From: Pratylenchus scribneri
Lineage: Eukaryota; Nematoda; Chromadorea; Rhabditida; Pratylenchidae
Length of the DNA: 64,000 nt
NCBI GenBank assembly: GCA_030063045.1
Contig: JAQSEB010000055.1
Coordinates: forward strand, 62,001 to 126,000
Direction: 5' to 3'
Shown: piece by piece, positions 1 to 11,520 of the stretch
Layout of the letters: each line of letters starts with the position of its first letter
How positions within the stretch are numbered: the stretch's first letter is position 1
Position numbers and translations under genes: made by a program
The notes under the pieces: generated by a model
What the model was told of the DNA's origin: nothing
What the model saw: the letters and a program-made list of their open reading frames with translations, nothing else
Database searches by the model: none

Positions 1-315
1 TTGTAAATTCACAAAAAATGTTCGAAAAAAATGATTTTACTAGAAAAAACATGTTGTAAATTCACAAAAAATGTTCGAAAAAAATGATTTTACTAGAAAA
101 AACATGTTGTAAATTCACAAAAAATGTTCGAAAAAAATGATTTTACTAGAAAAAACATGTTGTAAATTCACAAAAAATGTTCGAAAAAAATGATTTTACT
201 AGAAAAAACATGTTGTAAATTCACAAAAAATGTTCGAAAAAAATGATTTTACTAGAAAAAACATGTTGTAAATTCACAAAAAATGTTCGAAAAAATGTTT
301 TTATTAGAAAAAACA
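1..315. repeat. 53-bp tandem repeat (minisatellite)
   Basis: Almost six head-to-tail copies of a 53-bp unit (starts TTGTAAATTCAC, contains TGTTCGAAAAA). The first five are nearly identical and the last decays. The array begins at or before the window edge. It probably lies in an intron or in the flank of the GPCR gene whose last exon follows. Open frames across it are by-products of the repeat. Confidence 0.95.
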
Positions 316-948
316 TGTTGGAATCACCGAAAAACATGTTTGGAATCACCAAAAACATCTTATTAAAAGAAAAATTTAAAAAATGTTGTAAAAATATGTT
401 TTGGACTGTAAAAACTTGTTCTGATTTGTTGCAAATTTTATTGAATAAATTTAATTTTTCAACAAATTTTCCTCTCTGAAATTTATAAGCCCCTGCTCTA
501 TTTGAAGCCCCCGCTCTAATAGAAGCCCCCCTTGGAGGGTCTCTGAAATTTATAAGCCCCGGGGCTTCTAATAGAAGTTTTACGGTAGATATGATTTTTT
601 TTAATATAATAAAATTTTTTTTATAAATATGAATTAAGTCTCCTAACGTACTATTAAAAAATTAAAAGCTTCCAAATATTTTATATTTTTAACAATTTTA
701 AATATTATTTCGAATTACAAAAGCAACTTATTAATTAATAATTAAATTCAACTTTCAAATTTTCCCTTTTTTTTATATTAAATAGAATAGTGAGAAAAAT
801 TCGCTCATTTTCGTATTTTTAATTGGCATGCATTTTTGCTAGTAATTATTTTATTAATTATTTTGCTCATTTTTAATTTACTTTTTAATTATTAATTTTT
901 TATTAATAAATATGATATCAAATCATTGTAATTTCATTCCCATTTCAG
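316..948. other. AT-rich noncoding stretch
   Basis: No exon is visible. A small patch at about 485-575 repeats the words AAGCCCC and TCTAATAGAAG. The remainder is AT-rich and ends in a good 3' splice site (CATTTCAG at 941-948), so it is probably intron of the gene whose last exon follows. Confidence 0.6.
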
Positions 949-1087
949 TAGTAAATATCGGGAATGCTACGAAAAACTGTTCCCGTGGTTGAAGTTCGGC
1001 AGCAGATCATCACACGCCCAAATGAACGTTGTCCAAGTGCGTCAGTCAATAAATGCGATCAGCAGCAATAATAGAACAATTCATTAA
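949..1087 (+). CDS. Terminal exon of a rhodopsin-like GPCR (partial gene)
   Basis: A reading frame opens directly after the acceptor CATTTCAG and runs to TAA at 1085-1087. It starts S-K-Y-R-E-C-Y-E-K-L-F-P-W-L, the typical start of the cytoplasmic tail of a class A GPCR after helix 7 (helix 8, with a Cys that could be palmitoylated). The remaining 30 residues are polar (Ser, Asn, Gln). The exon begins with one base that completes a codon split by the intron (phase 2). The seven helices would lie upstream of the window or beyond the 53-bp array. Peptide-receptor-like GPCRs carry such tails, but the ligand class cannot be told from the tail alone. It could also be a stray pseudogene exon. Confidence 0.5.
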
Positions 1088-2293
1088 AAGAGGAACAACG
1101 AAGAAGAGCAGCAAAGCAGCGCGAACTTTATAAAGACAATAACGAATTTGGATGAAATAATTTTTCAATTTGATTAATATTAATACTCATGTTGTTTAGA
1201 AGAAAGCTTGATAAAAAATGAGATTGTTTTTAAAAATTTTTAATACATTATTTTTCTATAACATCTCTGGGATACGAAAAAAATTAATCAAATTGGAAAT
1301 TTTTTTGTAGACGAAACAGTTTTTTGACATATAATAAATCAGAAAGAGTTTTTAAACCCAAAAGACCTAATAAGATCTTATACAATTTTGTTGATCTTAT
1401 ACAATTTTGTTGATCTAATCGAGGCACATCGAAGGTGTATAATTTTAATTTGTTATGATTTTGTCAAAATTAAAGGGTAATAAACCGTTTAAACCTTTTT
1501 TCCATGTTTTGATTTTAATAAATTTAATTAGGGGTCAAATCTAAGTTCCCATATATTAATCGATGCGTCTCGAATCTCGATGAATCCTACAAATTGGTAT
1601 AATTTTTATAGGGGTCTAAATCCGGTTTCTGATTTATTAGAATTAGAACTCAAATACCTGCATAAAAAAGACTTTTTGTCTGCAAAAAATAGTGTAACCG
1701 ATCAAAATATTAATTAGATAAAGCTTTATGATCAAAAATAGAATTTTGTTATTCTTTCGGTGTCAAGTGTCAACACTTTTCGTATACTCTCAATACGTAT
1801 ATCCCCAATTCGTATACACTCCGAATTCGTATACTGGGCCAGTTAGTATACCTTTCCAAACGTTTAATCATTATAATAAATCTACTTGAATCTTAAGCTA
1901 AAATAAAAATATATTTAAACTTTTATTTATTAAGGATTATTGAAGGCTAAATTTTAATAATAAAGAATATTTTTGTTGTTGTGAAAGGATTTTAAGGAAA
2001 AAATAAGATGTTTTATTTTTTCATTTGCAATAAAACTTAAATCGTTCATAATCTACATAAATCAATTTTTTATTTTTTTTTTGCGATTTTGGTAATTAGA
2101 TTCGGGGTTGTTCCCCTACTCATTTTTCCGCATAAAGTTTTCCCCATTTTGGGAAAGAGGCCTCCGTCAACGTCAATCCATCCAAATCAATTGTGGACCC
2201 CCCTCCATCTCACCACTTTTCCCTCATTTGGGAAAGATGCGCAATGGGCAGCAATCTGCTGCTACCTACAATTGCGCATCCATGTTTGGGGAT
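1088..2293. other. Noncoding, with one diverged foldback element
   Basis: About 1.2 kb without a convincing exon. A weak inverted repeat at about 1385-1625 pairs a left arm around ATCGAGGCACATCGAA with a right arm around ATCGATGCGTCTCGA. It contains the AAACCGTTTAAACC word found in related foldbacks near 13.3, 56.0 and 57.1 kb. At 1760-1860 the word CGTATAC recurs four times, which looks like another decayed repeat. Confidence 0.5.
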
Positions 2294-2352
2294 TTCTCCA
2301 TTCTATGCTCCTTTCTTACCTCACTTGGCTTGATATTTCATCGATTTTTTTT
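2294..2352 (+). promoter_or_regulatory. Conserved upstream block of FLYWCH-like gene 1
   Basis: The block TTCTCCATTC, a T/C-rich stretch, then TTGGCTTG and ATCGATTTTTT recurs upstream of the other two family members (5522-5580 and 11450-11520), in the same order and orientation. Between it and the start codon lies a 520-bp minisatellite that the other copies lack. It could be a promoter, a 5' UTR or the remains of the shared duplication unit. Confidence 0.5.
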
Positions 2353-2413
2353 GCATCGTGCTATAGATGAAATGAAATTAACAATCATTTTTCAAATTGA
2401 ATTTCAAGAAAAA

Positions 2414-2935
2414 ATTTTCCATATTTGAAAATTTTCAATATTTTCCATATTTGAAAATTTTTAATATTTTCCATATTTGAAAATTTTCAATATTTTCCAT
2501 ATTTGAAAATTTTCAATATTTTCCATATTTGAAAATTTTTAATATTTTCCATATTTGAAAATTTTCAATATTTTCCATATTTGAAAATTTTCAATATTTT
2601 CCATATTTGAAAATTTTTAATATTTTCCATATTTGAAAATTTTTAATATTTTCCATATTTGAAAATTTTTAATATTTTCCATATTTGAAAATTTTTAATA
2701 TTTTCCATATTTGAAAATTTTTAATATTTTCCATATTTGAAAATTTTTAATATTTTCCATATTTGAAAATTTTTAATTTTCCATATTTGAAAATTTTTAA
2801 TATTTTCCATATTTGAAAATTTTTAATATTTTCCATATTTGAAAATTTTTAATATTTTCCATATTTGAAAATTTTTAATATTTTCCATATTTGAAAATTT
2901 CAAATATTTTCCATAATTTAGAAAATTTACATTTT
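2414..2935. repeat. 26-bp minisatellite upstream of FLYWCH-like gene 1
   Basis: About 20 copies of a 26-bp unit built on TTTTCCATATTTGAAAATTT, differing mostly at a single C/T position. The array ends about 25 bp before the start codon of the next gene, so it sits in its promoter or 5' UTR. Copies 2 and 3 of the family have no such array. Confidence 0.95.
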
Positions 2936-2960
2936 TTTCGAAGAATTAATTTGGAGGAAA

Positions 2961-5160
2961 ATGGATTTGGATGCTGCAGGCTGGAAAAATAATCATATTG
3001 ATAATAATGGTATAGTTAAATATTAATTAGAATTATATTCCTTTTTATTAGATAATGAAGAAGAAGAAGCAAAAATGGATGAAGATTTTGAGGTAGATGA
3101 AGAAGAACTGGAGGAGAATGAAGAGGAAGAGGAAGAGGATGAAGAGGAAGAGGAAGAGGATGAACCCGATTTTATGGATAATTCGGGAAAATGTTGGGAA
3201 TTTGACAACAAAATTGTGGATGAAAAACATTTGAAGGAATGGTGCCAAAACAAAATGGGTGGAATGATTGTTGGAAAGGAGGAAAAATTGACTCGACAAT
3301 TCCATTGCCAAATCAAACAATGCCAATTCAAGGCAATTTTTTTGAAATCATGTTCAACCATTTATACACGAAATAAACACAATCATCCAATGGAAAATGG
3401 GATAAATAGACAACGGAAGAAGGAAGAAAAAGTAATCCATTTTTATAAAGAATAAATTACAATACAAAAAAAAAAAATAAAATTTTGAGTTGAATTGATG
3501 CCAAATTTTATGTAAGTTTCAAAATGGCACTTAATTTTTTTATATTAGCATTGTAGTATTTATAAAAGCATATATTTCTTCATCTTTATTAGGTAAAACA
3601 GCCTTCACAATCAACATTTGAACGAGCTTATGTGGATCGTTATGGAAAATTGTGGCCTTTCCATGCACATATTGGCAAAATTGCTTCATTGGACATATTT
3701 CGCACCAAATTTGGCTTTGGAAAAATTAAAAAAACCCATAAAAATTTAATTTTAAATTGCAAAAAGATTACATCTTCTGGTGGACGCTGCCCATTTTCTG
3801 GAATTTATTTGAAATCAAATGGATGTTTGTACACACGAGGAAAACATGCTGAACACACGAAACGAAAGGTAAATGGATGGATAAGTGAAATAGGAAAAAA
3901 AATTTGCAGAAAATGCCACTAAATATTGGCGATGATTATGTGGACCGTTTTGGCAAAATTTGGAAATTTAACAAGGAAATTGGCAAAAACATAATTAATC
4001 GAGAAATATTAGTCAACAAAACTGGCTTTAAAACAATTGATGAACAAAAACATAATTCTGTAAAATTAAAATGTCAAAAAACTAATCCTGACGGTGACGG
4101 TGGAAGATGCCCCTTTGCTGGAATTTATTTGAAATCGAATGGATGTTTATACACACGCGGAAAGCACAATCATCTACACTTAAAATGGGTGAGTATATTA
4201 TAGATATCCAGAAAATTATAATAGCCATTTTTGGGATACTGACAACTGGGTGACGGCGCTTGTAGCTAATTAAGGGCTAAACTGATATATTGAAAGTAGA
4301 TAACAGATATTCAAAAAAATATAATAACTATTTTTGGGATACTGACAACTGGTTGACGGCGCTTGTAGCTAATTAAGGGCTAAACTGATATTGATGAAGA
4401 TTTTGGTATCAAATTGAAGAGCGCACTTCTGGCTATCGTATCGATAGATATAAAATTTATTTGGATTGATAAAGATTTGGTCGAATTGTGTTCAAAAACC
4501 GTGAAAAATTCGCAAATTTATAATAGTTGTCTAAATTAATGTTTTTTTTTTAAGTACAACTCGGTTAATTCTGAACCAATTCAAATAATGTTCATATCTA
4601 TCGATAGCCAACAGCACAGAAATGCGCTCTTTAATTTGATACCAAAAGCATCAATATATGTTTACCCCTTAATTTGCTGTAAACGCCGTCGTCCAGTTGC
4701 GGCTTGCCGTAGCCATTTTTGGTGAAATTCATAAAATGTTATTCTTATTTAATTTTATCTTTTAATAAAATTCATCTCTTTTGTCCATTAAATAGTTATT
4801 GATTAGCTAAGTACTATCATAGAATTCCCATATGATCATCCTATAAGCTTTATATTAATCAAATTAATTTACTTTTCTTGTGTGTTAAGAATACTAAACC
4901 GAATGTTGGTGACTGATGATTATATCGATTTTCGTGGTAAAACATGGTCGTTTCATAAGGAAATTGGCAAAGATATTCCGGATGAAATATGGCGCAACAA
5001 ATATGGATTTTCAACAATTCACCATATGCAAGGAACATTGTATTTATATTGCCAAAAAAGGGGGATTGATGATGGAAAATGCCAATATGCTGGAATTTAT
5101 TTAAAATCGAATGGATGTTTATATATTCGAGGAGGAAAACATGAACACAAAAATAATTGA
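2961..5160 (+). CDS. FLYWCH-like multi-domain zinc-binding protein, gene 1 (frameshifted last exon)
   Basis: Likely a nuclear DNA-binding or transposase-derived protein. Exons: 2961-3009, 3052-3431, 3593-3868, 3910-4188, 4890-5160. Exon 2 opens with a long Glu/Asp run, and exons 2-5 each carry one zinc module preceded by an F/Y-G-x-x-W motif. The modules read C-x4-C-x18-H-x-H, C-x9-C-x18-HAEH, C-x11-C-x18-H-x-H and C-x9-C-x19-H-x-H. The known FLYWCH pattern (C-x6-12-C-x17-22-H-x-H) fits best; WRKY-GCM1 is the wider fold group. Domain exons are symmetrical (phase 0), and one intron is only 41 bp. In exon 5 four extra bases near 4910 (CTGA, by comparison with gene 3) put stop codons in the frame delivered by exon 4. 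The last domain is then lost, or another splice site is used. Intron 4 holds a foldback MITE. Confidence 0.75.
4203..4725. mobile_element. Foldback (MITE-like) element in intron 4 of FLYWCH-like gene 1
   Basis: An inverted repeat with arms around GACGGCGCTTGTAGCTAATT (left) and its diverged complement near 4670-4710. The inner arms, GCGCACTTCTGGCTATCG and CGATAGCCAACAGCAC, also pair. The left outer arm is itself tandemly duplicated, about 85 bp twice at 4203-4390. No ORF. I could not fix a target duplication. Confidence 0.7.
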
Positions 5161-5521
5161 AATACAAATACATTAAATTTACTTTTGATAACTACCATTT
5201 TTTTAAAATATTATTTTCAATTTTTCTTAATATTGTTTGTTCCAACTTTTGCCCTCGACTTTTGGTAATGACCAATTAATTAGCCAATTTGTTCTTTCGA
5301 TTTAATAAATATTTGCAACACAACAAATGCTTTTTTTCTCTTAAAACTCAAGCCAATGTCAATAATATTTTAAAATTTCCATCATAAAAATATTGTTTAT
5401 GAATATTTGGATGTAAAGTAAATGAAGGCAAAATAGTAAAAATGAATATTTTGCGTAAAGAATTGAGCAATAAAAGTTTGGGCACCTTTGGGAGACCACA
5501 ATTTATAGATAAGAAATAATA
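5161..5521. other. Intergenic, AT-rich
   Basis: The space between FLYWCH-like gene 1 and copy 2. No exon or RNA gene seen. It ends in the conserved upstream block of the family. Confidence 0.5.
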
Positions 5522-5580
5522 TTCTCCATTCATTGCCATATTTACTCTTCATTTGATTTGTTTATCGACGACTTTTTTTT
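5522..5580 (+). promoter_or_regulatory. Conserved upstream block of FLYWCH-like copy 2
   Basis: TTCTCCATTC, TTGCC, a T-rich stretch, ATTTG and TTTATCGACGACTTTTTT, matching blocks at 2294 and 11450. It lies about 200-250 bp before the start codon, the same distance as in gene 3. Confidence 0.5.
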
Positions 5581-5777
5581 AATTTTTTGCAGCAGAAAAT
5601 TTAGTGAAAATTTTATTGATTATTCAAACTGAAATAAATTAATTATTTAATTTATTTCTATCTTAATTTAATTAAATTAATTAGTTAATTCGTTTTCGAA
5701 TTTAAAAATGTTTATTTTCTAAATTATATATATATTACACAGCTGTTTCCATAATTGAAAGGATTTAATTGAATAAA

Positions 5778-6494
5778 ATGAATTTTAATGCTGGCTGGAA
5801 AGAAATTTGCATTGATTATAATGGTAAAAATTAAATATTAATTTCATTTTAAATTTATTTTTAGATTCTGATGATGAAGGAACACAAATGAATGAGGAAG
5901 ATGATGATGAACCGGACTTTATGGATAATTCGGGAAAATGCTGGGAATTTGGCAGCAAAATTTAGGATGAAAAACATTTGAAGGAATGGTGCCAAAACAA
6001 AATGGGTGGAATGATTGTTGGGACCTGGAAAATTCTGTTATCGTTCGGTTTATTCACTTTAAAAAATTTAATTGCATGAGTAAATTTTTATAAACTTTTA
6101 TATAAAAAAAGGGACAAAAAAATTAAATAAAAATATTACCTAATTTCTTTTAATTTTCTTGGGATTATAAAATTTTTAACCTCAAATTTTAAATCACTCA
6201 TCAACTTAACCTATATTTTTTATTTAGAATACTAAACCGAATATTGGCGATGATTATGTGGATCATCTCGGCCAATTGTGGCCATTTCATTCAAAAATTG
6301 ACAAAAAAGACATTTCAATCGAAATATTCCGCAATAAATTTGGCTTTTCAACATTTCAACGGAAAGAACGCGGATTCAATTTGTATTGCTGGAAAGAAAC
6401 GACCAACGATGGAAAATGTCAATTTTCGGGAATTTATTTGAATTCAAATGAATGTTTATATATTCGAGGAAAACATCAACACAAATCTGATTGA
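5778..6494 (+). pseudogene. FLYWCH-like copy 2, degenerate
   Basis: It has the same start as genes 1 and 3 (M-N-F-N-A-G-W). Exon 1 is 5778-5823, followed by a short intron and the acidic start of exon 2 at 5865. In exon 2 the Trp codon seen in gene 3 is TAG (5963-5965). Similarity to the first zinc module stops near 6021, before its Cys and His residues. The two middle domain exons are missing. The last domain exon, 6228-6494, is intact with N-T-K-P, D-D-Y-V-D, C-x9-C-x18-H-x-H and its own stop. Without the lost parts the locus can make only a short acidic peptide, unless the last exon is expressed by itself. It was probably a full copy reduced by deletion. Confidence 0.75.
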
Positions 6495-7155
6495 ATTAGA
6501 TAAAAAACTAAACAGAATAAATTATTTGTAATTTTTTATTTTTTTTATACAAAAAATTTTTCAATAAATCCTATCTATAACCCATTTATTATAAAATAAA
6601 TTTTTATACTCTTAAGATTAAATTTCCACCCCCCTCCATTTAACAAATCCAGCCTTGAATTTGAATTATGAATCGAATATTTGAGAAGCACAAATGTGGA
6701 TGAATAGTAAATGCATCGGGCAAACTTTCAAATCATTTTTTGCTATGAAGGAAATTACAATGTATGGGGGACTTATTCTCATTTCCGGATTTATTAAATC
6801 GAAAATATTTCATAAATCGTTATTCTCATCTTAACTCGCATTTACTAAATCAAATTTATTTAAATCCGGATTTAGGCAAGGAAGGGGGTAAATTAAAGGG
6901 AAAAATTAAATTTAAAAAATAATTAATAACAAAAATTGTTAAAAAAGCTTTAGGCTATTTTAATTTTCTTTTCTTACTTAAAAATTTTTTTAGAAATTTT
7001 CGCATCAAATGGTACTAAATTTAAAAAATCGGAAAATTTATTATTTATAAAAATTTTGGTTAAAATTATTTTTAAAAGTTAAATAGACATGTTCTTATCA
7101 TTTTAAAAAAATATTTGATTCTATTTTAATTAAAAATAAATTTTTTTATGATTTT
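6495..7155. other. Intergenic, AT-rich
   Basis: No exon seen. It contains AAATCCGGATTTA-type short palindromes at about 6784-6870 that could be a small decayed repeat. Confidence 0.5.
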
Positions 7156-7302
7156 TTAACTATAAGGCGCAGCTCTGTTGACCAATCCGCTTTTTAGCAT
7201 TGCATTCAAAAATTCTTCTTTATCGAAAAATCCATCTCCGCCAAAATCGGCCTTTGTAAACCACATTCGGATATATGCATAATTAGTTCGAGGGGAGTTC
7301 AT
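7156..7302 (-). pseudogene. Orphan EF-hand exon
   Basis: On the minus strand 48 codons from ATG (7300-7302) to TAA (7156-7158) contain A-D-F-G-G-D-G-F-F-D-K-E-E-F-L. This is an EF-hand calcium loop: D at 1, D-G at 5-6, a hydrophobic residue at 8, E at 12 and a following helix. A second EF-hand, which a working protein normally has, is absent. Reading upstream from the nearest acceptor meets TAA, so I cannot join it to another exon. It is most likely the surviving last exon of a calcium-binding protein gene, or a fragment carried here by duplication. Confidence 0.45.
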
Positions 7303-8163
7303 CGAATGATATATCAATTAACTGATTTATATAATAAAATGAAGGAAAATTCATTATAAAATTTTGAAGCGGAAGTGGACTTTTTACTGAAGGAAGGGGC
7401 GAAACGGAAATGACCTAACTGCTTTTTCAAAGCCGAAATTTGTACTATAATTCCATATTTCGTGTCAAATTATTAAAATTTGCCTATAAATTTATATTCA
7501 TTATTAAATTTGAAAATATTATTCACTCTTGATGTTTGTACAAAATAAATGTGTAAAAATTTGTAGTAAATTGTAATTAAATTGAAATGTAAATTTTATG
7601 AGTGCAAAAAGTTGTTAAAAACATTCTCCATTGCGTGCACAAAATTTTAGCGTTCGCTGACAACTGAAATTCGTAAAATTGAAATTCATATAAATCACAA
7701 GATTTTTAGCCATGACATTTGAATGAAAATTAACAATCAAATATTCAAATTGACATTTTGAAAAGCAAAAATAATAAGCCAACTTGATAAAAAAAAAGCA
7801 AAATAAAATTTAAATATAAGCAACAAAAATTTTAGAAGGTTAATTTGAAATATTTTTACAGCAAAAATTGCTATGATTTTTTTCTAAAATAAAAATTTAA
7901 TTTTGAAGAATATTCATATTTAAGCCATTTTAATATTACACAGAAATCAAACCAATTAATGGCCTTAAAAATCTAAAGGTTTTTTGGCTATAAATGTCTA
8001 GCCAGTTTATTGCCTTAAATATCCATTTAAGGCCATAAAAATAAAAATCTGTTTATGGCCATAACATTCAAACCTATCCTTGTTTAAATATTAAAATTAA
8101 TTGTTTTCTGGCACAATCTTTTTTAGAGAATTATTCTTCGAACTCTACAAAATTATTATCATC
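7303..8163. other. Intergenic, AT-rich
   Basis: No exon or RNA gene found. At 7960-8065 the words AATGGCC and TTTATGGCCATAA recur in both orientations, perhaps a small foldback remnant. Confidence 0.45.
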
Positions 8164-11100
8164 ATGAATAACAGTTCATCCGCTGAGCCAATGAATCCGG
8201 TAAATCGAAACTAAAAAAAATAAAATATTATTCACAAAAATATCCACAGATTTATCAGGCCTTCAAAGATCCTGGCTTCCATTGGGGTTTATTCTTGCCC
8301 GCATTACTCTGTACAATTTTGGCAATGATCGGCATACCGTTGAATGCCAGCCTCTGCTGGGTGACAATTAAATATCGGTTAGGATATAAAAAATACGAAA
8401 GAGAAATTCATATCTAATATTTATTATTGGCTAAATTCGTTTCGATTAGCAGGGCTGCACGAAAATGAGTAAATTTTTAATAGACGAAATGAAAAATATA
8501 GCAAATTAAATCGAAAAAATGGAAAAATTCTTAAAAATCCTCTTCACAAATTTAAAAATCCATAAATTAAATAATTATGGAGTATAAAAATTGTTTTTCA
8601 AAATTAAAAATTTTACATGAAAAGAGAACGAAATTCAAAAAAAAATTTTAAAACTATGAAAACAACGAAAGCGAAAAGAAAATTCATGCATCCCTGCATG
8701 AGAAAATCCTAATATTGGGCTGGATACGATTTGGTTCCACAGATTTGATACCTGCCTAAACCTTTTCAACATATCATTATGATTGATCAATATTGAAATT
8801 ATTAGATTTTATGAATTACTTTCTCTAAAATATAGCTCTACACTACGATATAACACCTGCATTTTACTTGCCATGGAAGCCTTCTTCCGAATACTCCATC
8901 AACTGGGCTTTTTCCATTTTCTGTTCATCGCAATGAGCGGCATCAATTTCTATCCCCTTCGATTGGCACTACCAATTCAAAGCTACGCTTTAATTGGTAT
9001 ATTTGGCGGTAACAACCAGGTTTTGAACGGGCATTTTTTAATTAAAAATTATTAACACGAATATTAGATAGGTTTATTCTTTCTAAGTATTCATGAAATT
9101 CGATTAAAATGTATTTTCGATTAAAATGTGTTTTCGATTAAAATGTGTTTTCGATTAAAATGTGTTTTCGATTAAAATGTGTTTTCGATTTAAAATGTGT
9201 TTTTGATTAAAATGTGTTTCCGATTAAAATGTGTTTTCGATTTAAAATGTGTTTTTGATTAAAATGTGTTTACGATTAAAATGTGTTTTCGATTTAAAAT
9301 GTGTTTTTGATTAAAATGTGTTTCCGATTAAAATGTGTTTTCGATTAAAATGTGTTTTCGATTAAAATGTGTTTTCGATTAAAATGTGTTTTCGATTTAA
9401 AATGTGTTTTTGATTAAAATGTGTTTTCGATTAAAATGTGTTTTCGGTTTAAAATGTGTTTTCGATTAAAATGGTTTTCGATTAAAATGTGTTTTCGATT
9501 TAAAATGTGTTTTCAATTATTTTCGATTAAAATGCTTTTCGATTAAAATGTGTTTTCAATTAAAATGTATTTTCGATTAAAATGTGTCGATTAAAATGTT
9601 TTCGATTAAAATGTATTTTCGATTGAAATGTGTTTTCGATTAAAATGTGTTTTCGATTAAAATGTATTTTCGATCAAAATGTATTTTCGATTAAAATGTG
9701 TTTTCGATTAAAATGTGTTTTCGGTTAAAATGTGTTTTCAATTAAAATGTGTTTTCGATTAAAATGTGTTTTCGATTAAAATGTGTTTTCGATTTAAAAT
9801 GTGTTTTTGATTAAAATGTGTTTTCGATTAAAATGTGTTTTCGGTTTAAAATGTGTTTTCGATTAAAATGGTTTTCGATTAAAATGTGTTTTCGATTTAA
9901 AATGTGTTTTCAATTATTTTCGATTAAAATGCTTTTCGATTAAAATGTGTTTTCAATTAAAATGTATTTTCGATTAAAATGTGTCGATTAAAATGTTTTC
10001 GATTAAAATGTATTTTCGATTGAAATATGTTTTCGATTAAAATGTGTTTTCGATTAAAATGTATTTTCGATCAAAATGTATTTTCGATTAAAATGTGTTT
10101 TCGATTAAAATGTGTTTTCGGTTAAAATGTGTATGTGTTTTCAATTAAAATGTATTTTCGATTAAAATGTATTTTTGATTAAAATGTTATTTTTTAGCCA
10201 TTCTCATACTGCTAAAATTGAATTTTCCTTAATTTATATGTATACATACCTGATTTATTTTCATCAGGTTGCATTACTCAGCCTTGATCGACTCTTTTCG
10301 GTATTAGCCCCACTTTACTATCGTCAAATGAATCAATGCATATACATTTTTTGCCATTTTCTGGTCAATTCAGCCATCATTTTCTACCATTTTGCTCAAT
10401 TGATTCCTTTGGCAAAAAATTTTCAGGAATGGCCTTGCACCGGTCAAACTGGCGATTTATTTGCCATACCTAGTATTGGGCCAATTTTTTGGACTGGTTA
10501 TTTGGTGATGATTTGTATATCAATTTTTGCATATTTGCTTGTGGCCATAATGGTCAAGCTGAAGACAGGCATGTTCAATTGGTTCCAACTAACTTTTTTT
10601 TTTTAAAAACTCAAAAAAAATTAACAGATTCAAAAACTTTTTACAAAAATTATTTCATTAATTTCAATATATTTCGGAATTTTTTTGCCAATATTTATTA
10701 TCATATTTCGCATTTTAAAAATTATATCTCATCAACTATCTATTCATCAATAATCCATTAAAAATATATAAAGCAGAAGTGAACACCGAAAGACAACAGA
10801 AAATCTATAATTGCCTGCTTCTGATTGTTTGTGTCAATGTGTTCGCCTATTTTTTAAATTTTTGCATCCATGACCTTTACACATTCCACCTATTGCCGGT
10901 AACGCCATTGCAATTTTGGTATATAAATGTGATCACATGTGGATTATTTTTGAATATTGGAATCATATCGATTGTTCCAATTCTTTATTATAAAAGGTTG
11001 GGGAAATAAAATTTTCTTATTGCAATTATTCATTTCAGCACAGATTATGGAAAAATTTATGAAAAGGAATTTAAACAATCAATTCGATTATTCAAAAATA

Positions 11101-11165
11101 TGTTTGGAAGACAAGAACAATCTATTACTAAAGTTTATCCAATTACAAATCATAATCGATATTAA
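8164..11165 (+). CDS. Chemoreceptor-like 7-TM GPCR (srsx-like)
   Basis: Exons: 8164-8199, 8250-8377, 8836-9019, 10268-10568, 10777-10996, 11039-11165. All phases match, giving 331 residues. Exon 2 holds helix 1 (hydrophobic, ending P-L-N-A-S-L-C-W). Exon 3 covers loop 1 and helix 2 and ends at a G-N-N-Q motif. Exon 4 starts helix 3 with S-L-D-R-L-F-S-V-L-A-P-L-Y-Y-R, the DRY-like signature and loop 2 typical of nematode srsx-type receptors, followed by helices 4 and 5. Exon 5 carries helices 6 and 7, and exon 6 the polar tail (T-D-Y-G-K-I-Y-E-K-E-F). The family sits in the membrane of sensory neurons and signals through G proteins. Intron 4 appears to use a GC donor (CAG|GCATGT); this junction alone keeps the frame. 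Intron 3 is swollen by a 1.1-kb minisatellite. The exact subfamily is inference. Confidence 0.7.
9105..10195. repeat. 17-bp minisatellite inside GPCR intron 3
   Basis: More than 55 copies of the 17-bp unit TTTTCGATTAAAATGTG, with variants (extra T, Cs changed to T, short units). A higher-order repeat of roughly 400 bp is visible: the run near 9380-9720 reappears at about 9790-10130. It lies entirely in intron 3. Confidence 0.95.
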
Positions 11166-11449
11166 ATGAATATTTTACTTTGTTTTGGTATGGGCAAATT
11201 AAAATTAATGGGGCAAACTTTCATTATAATTATAATTATATAATTGAAAAATATGGTTAAAATTTAAAAAGCAATTTTTGTCCACTTTTATAGTTAGATT
11301 AGACATTAGATTATATCATTCTACTTCTATATTTGGTTGAATGAAAAGGAAGAGAAAATCGTGAGCGGCGATTACCGATTATTTTGTCTACTCTTTAAAC
11401 ATTTGATAACCTTCGAGGCATGTGTGACGGACAAATATTCCTTGCGGAG
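11166..11449. other. Intergenic between the GPCR and FLYWCH-like gene 3
   Basis: AT-rich. No gene seen. It leads into the conserved upstream block of the FLYWCH-like family. Confidence 0.5.
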
Positions 11450-11520
11450 TTCTCCATTCTTTGCCCCTTTTCTCTCTCTCTCCATTTGGCTTGGCTTTTT
11501 ATCGACTTTTTCTTTTTTTC
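11450..11520 (+). promoter_or_regulatory. Conserved upstream block of FLYWCH-like gene 3
   Basis: TTCTCCATTC, TTTGCC, a CT-rich run, TTTGGCTTGGC and TTTATCGACTTTTTC. Same order as upstream of gene 1 and copy 2. It ends about 150 bp before the start codon. Confidence 0.5.

Noticed and set aside
1..315. Possible CRISPR array
   Set aside because: The units are contiguous tandem repeats without unique spacers, and the genome is eukaryotic. The same holds for all other arrays in the window.
3023..3361. Minus-strand Ser-rich frames opposite FLYWCH-like gene 1 (and similar ones at 11616-12005)
   Set aside because: They are the reverse complement of the acidic GAA/GAG/GAT-rich exon and its zinc module. 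The plus-strand frame has matching splice sites and family motifs.
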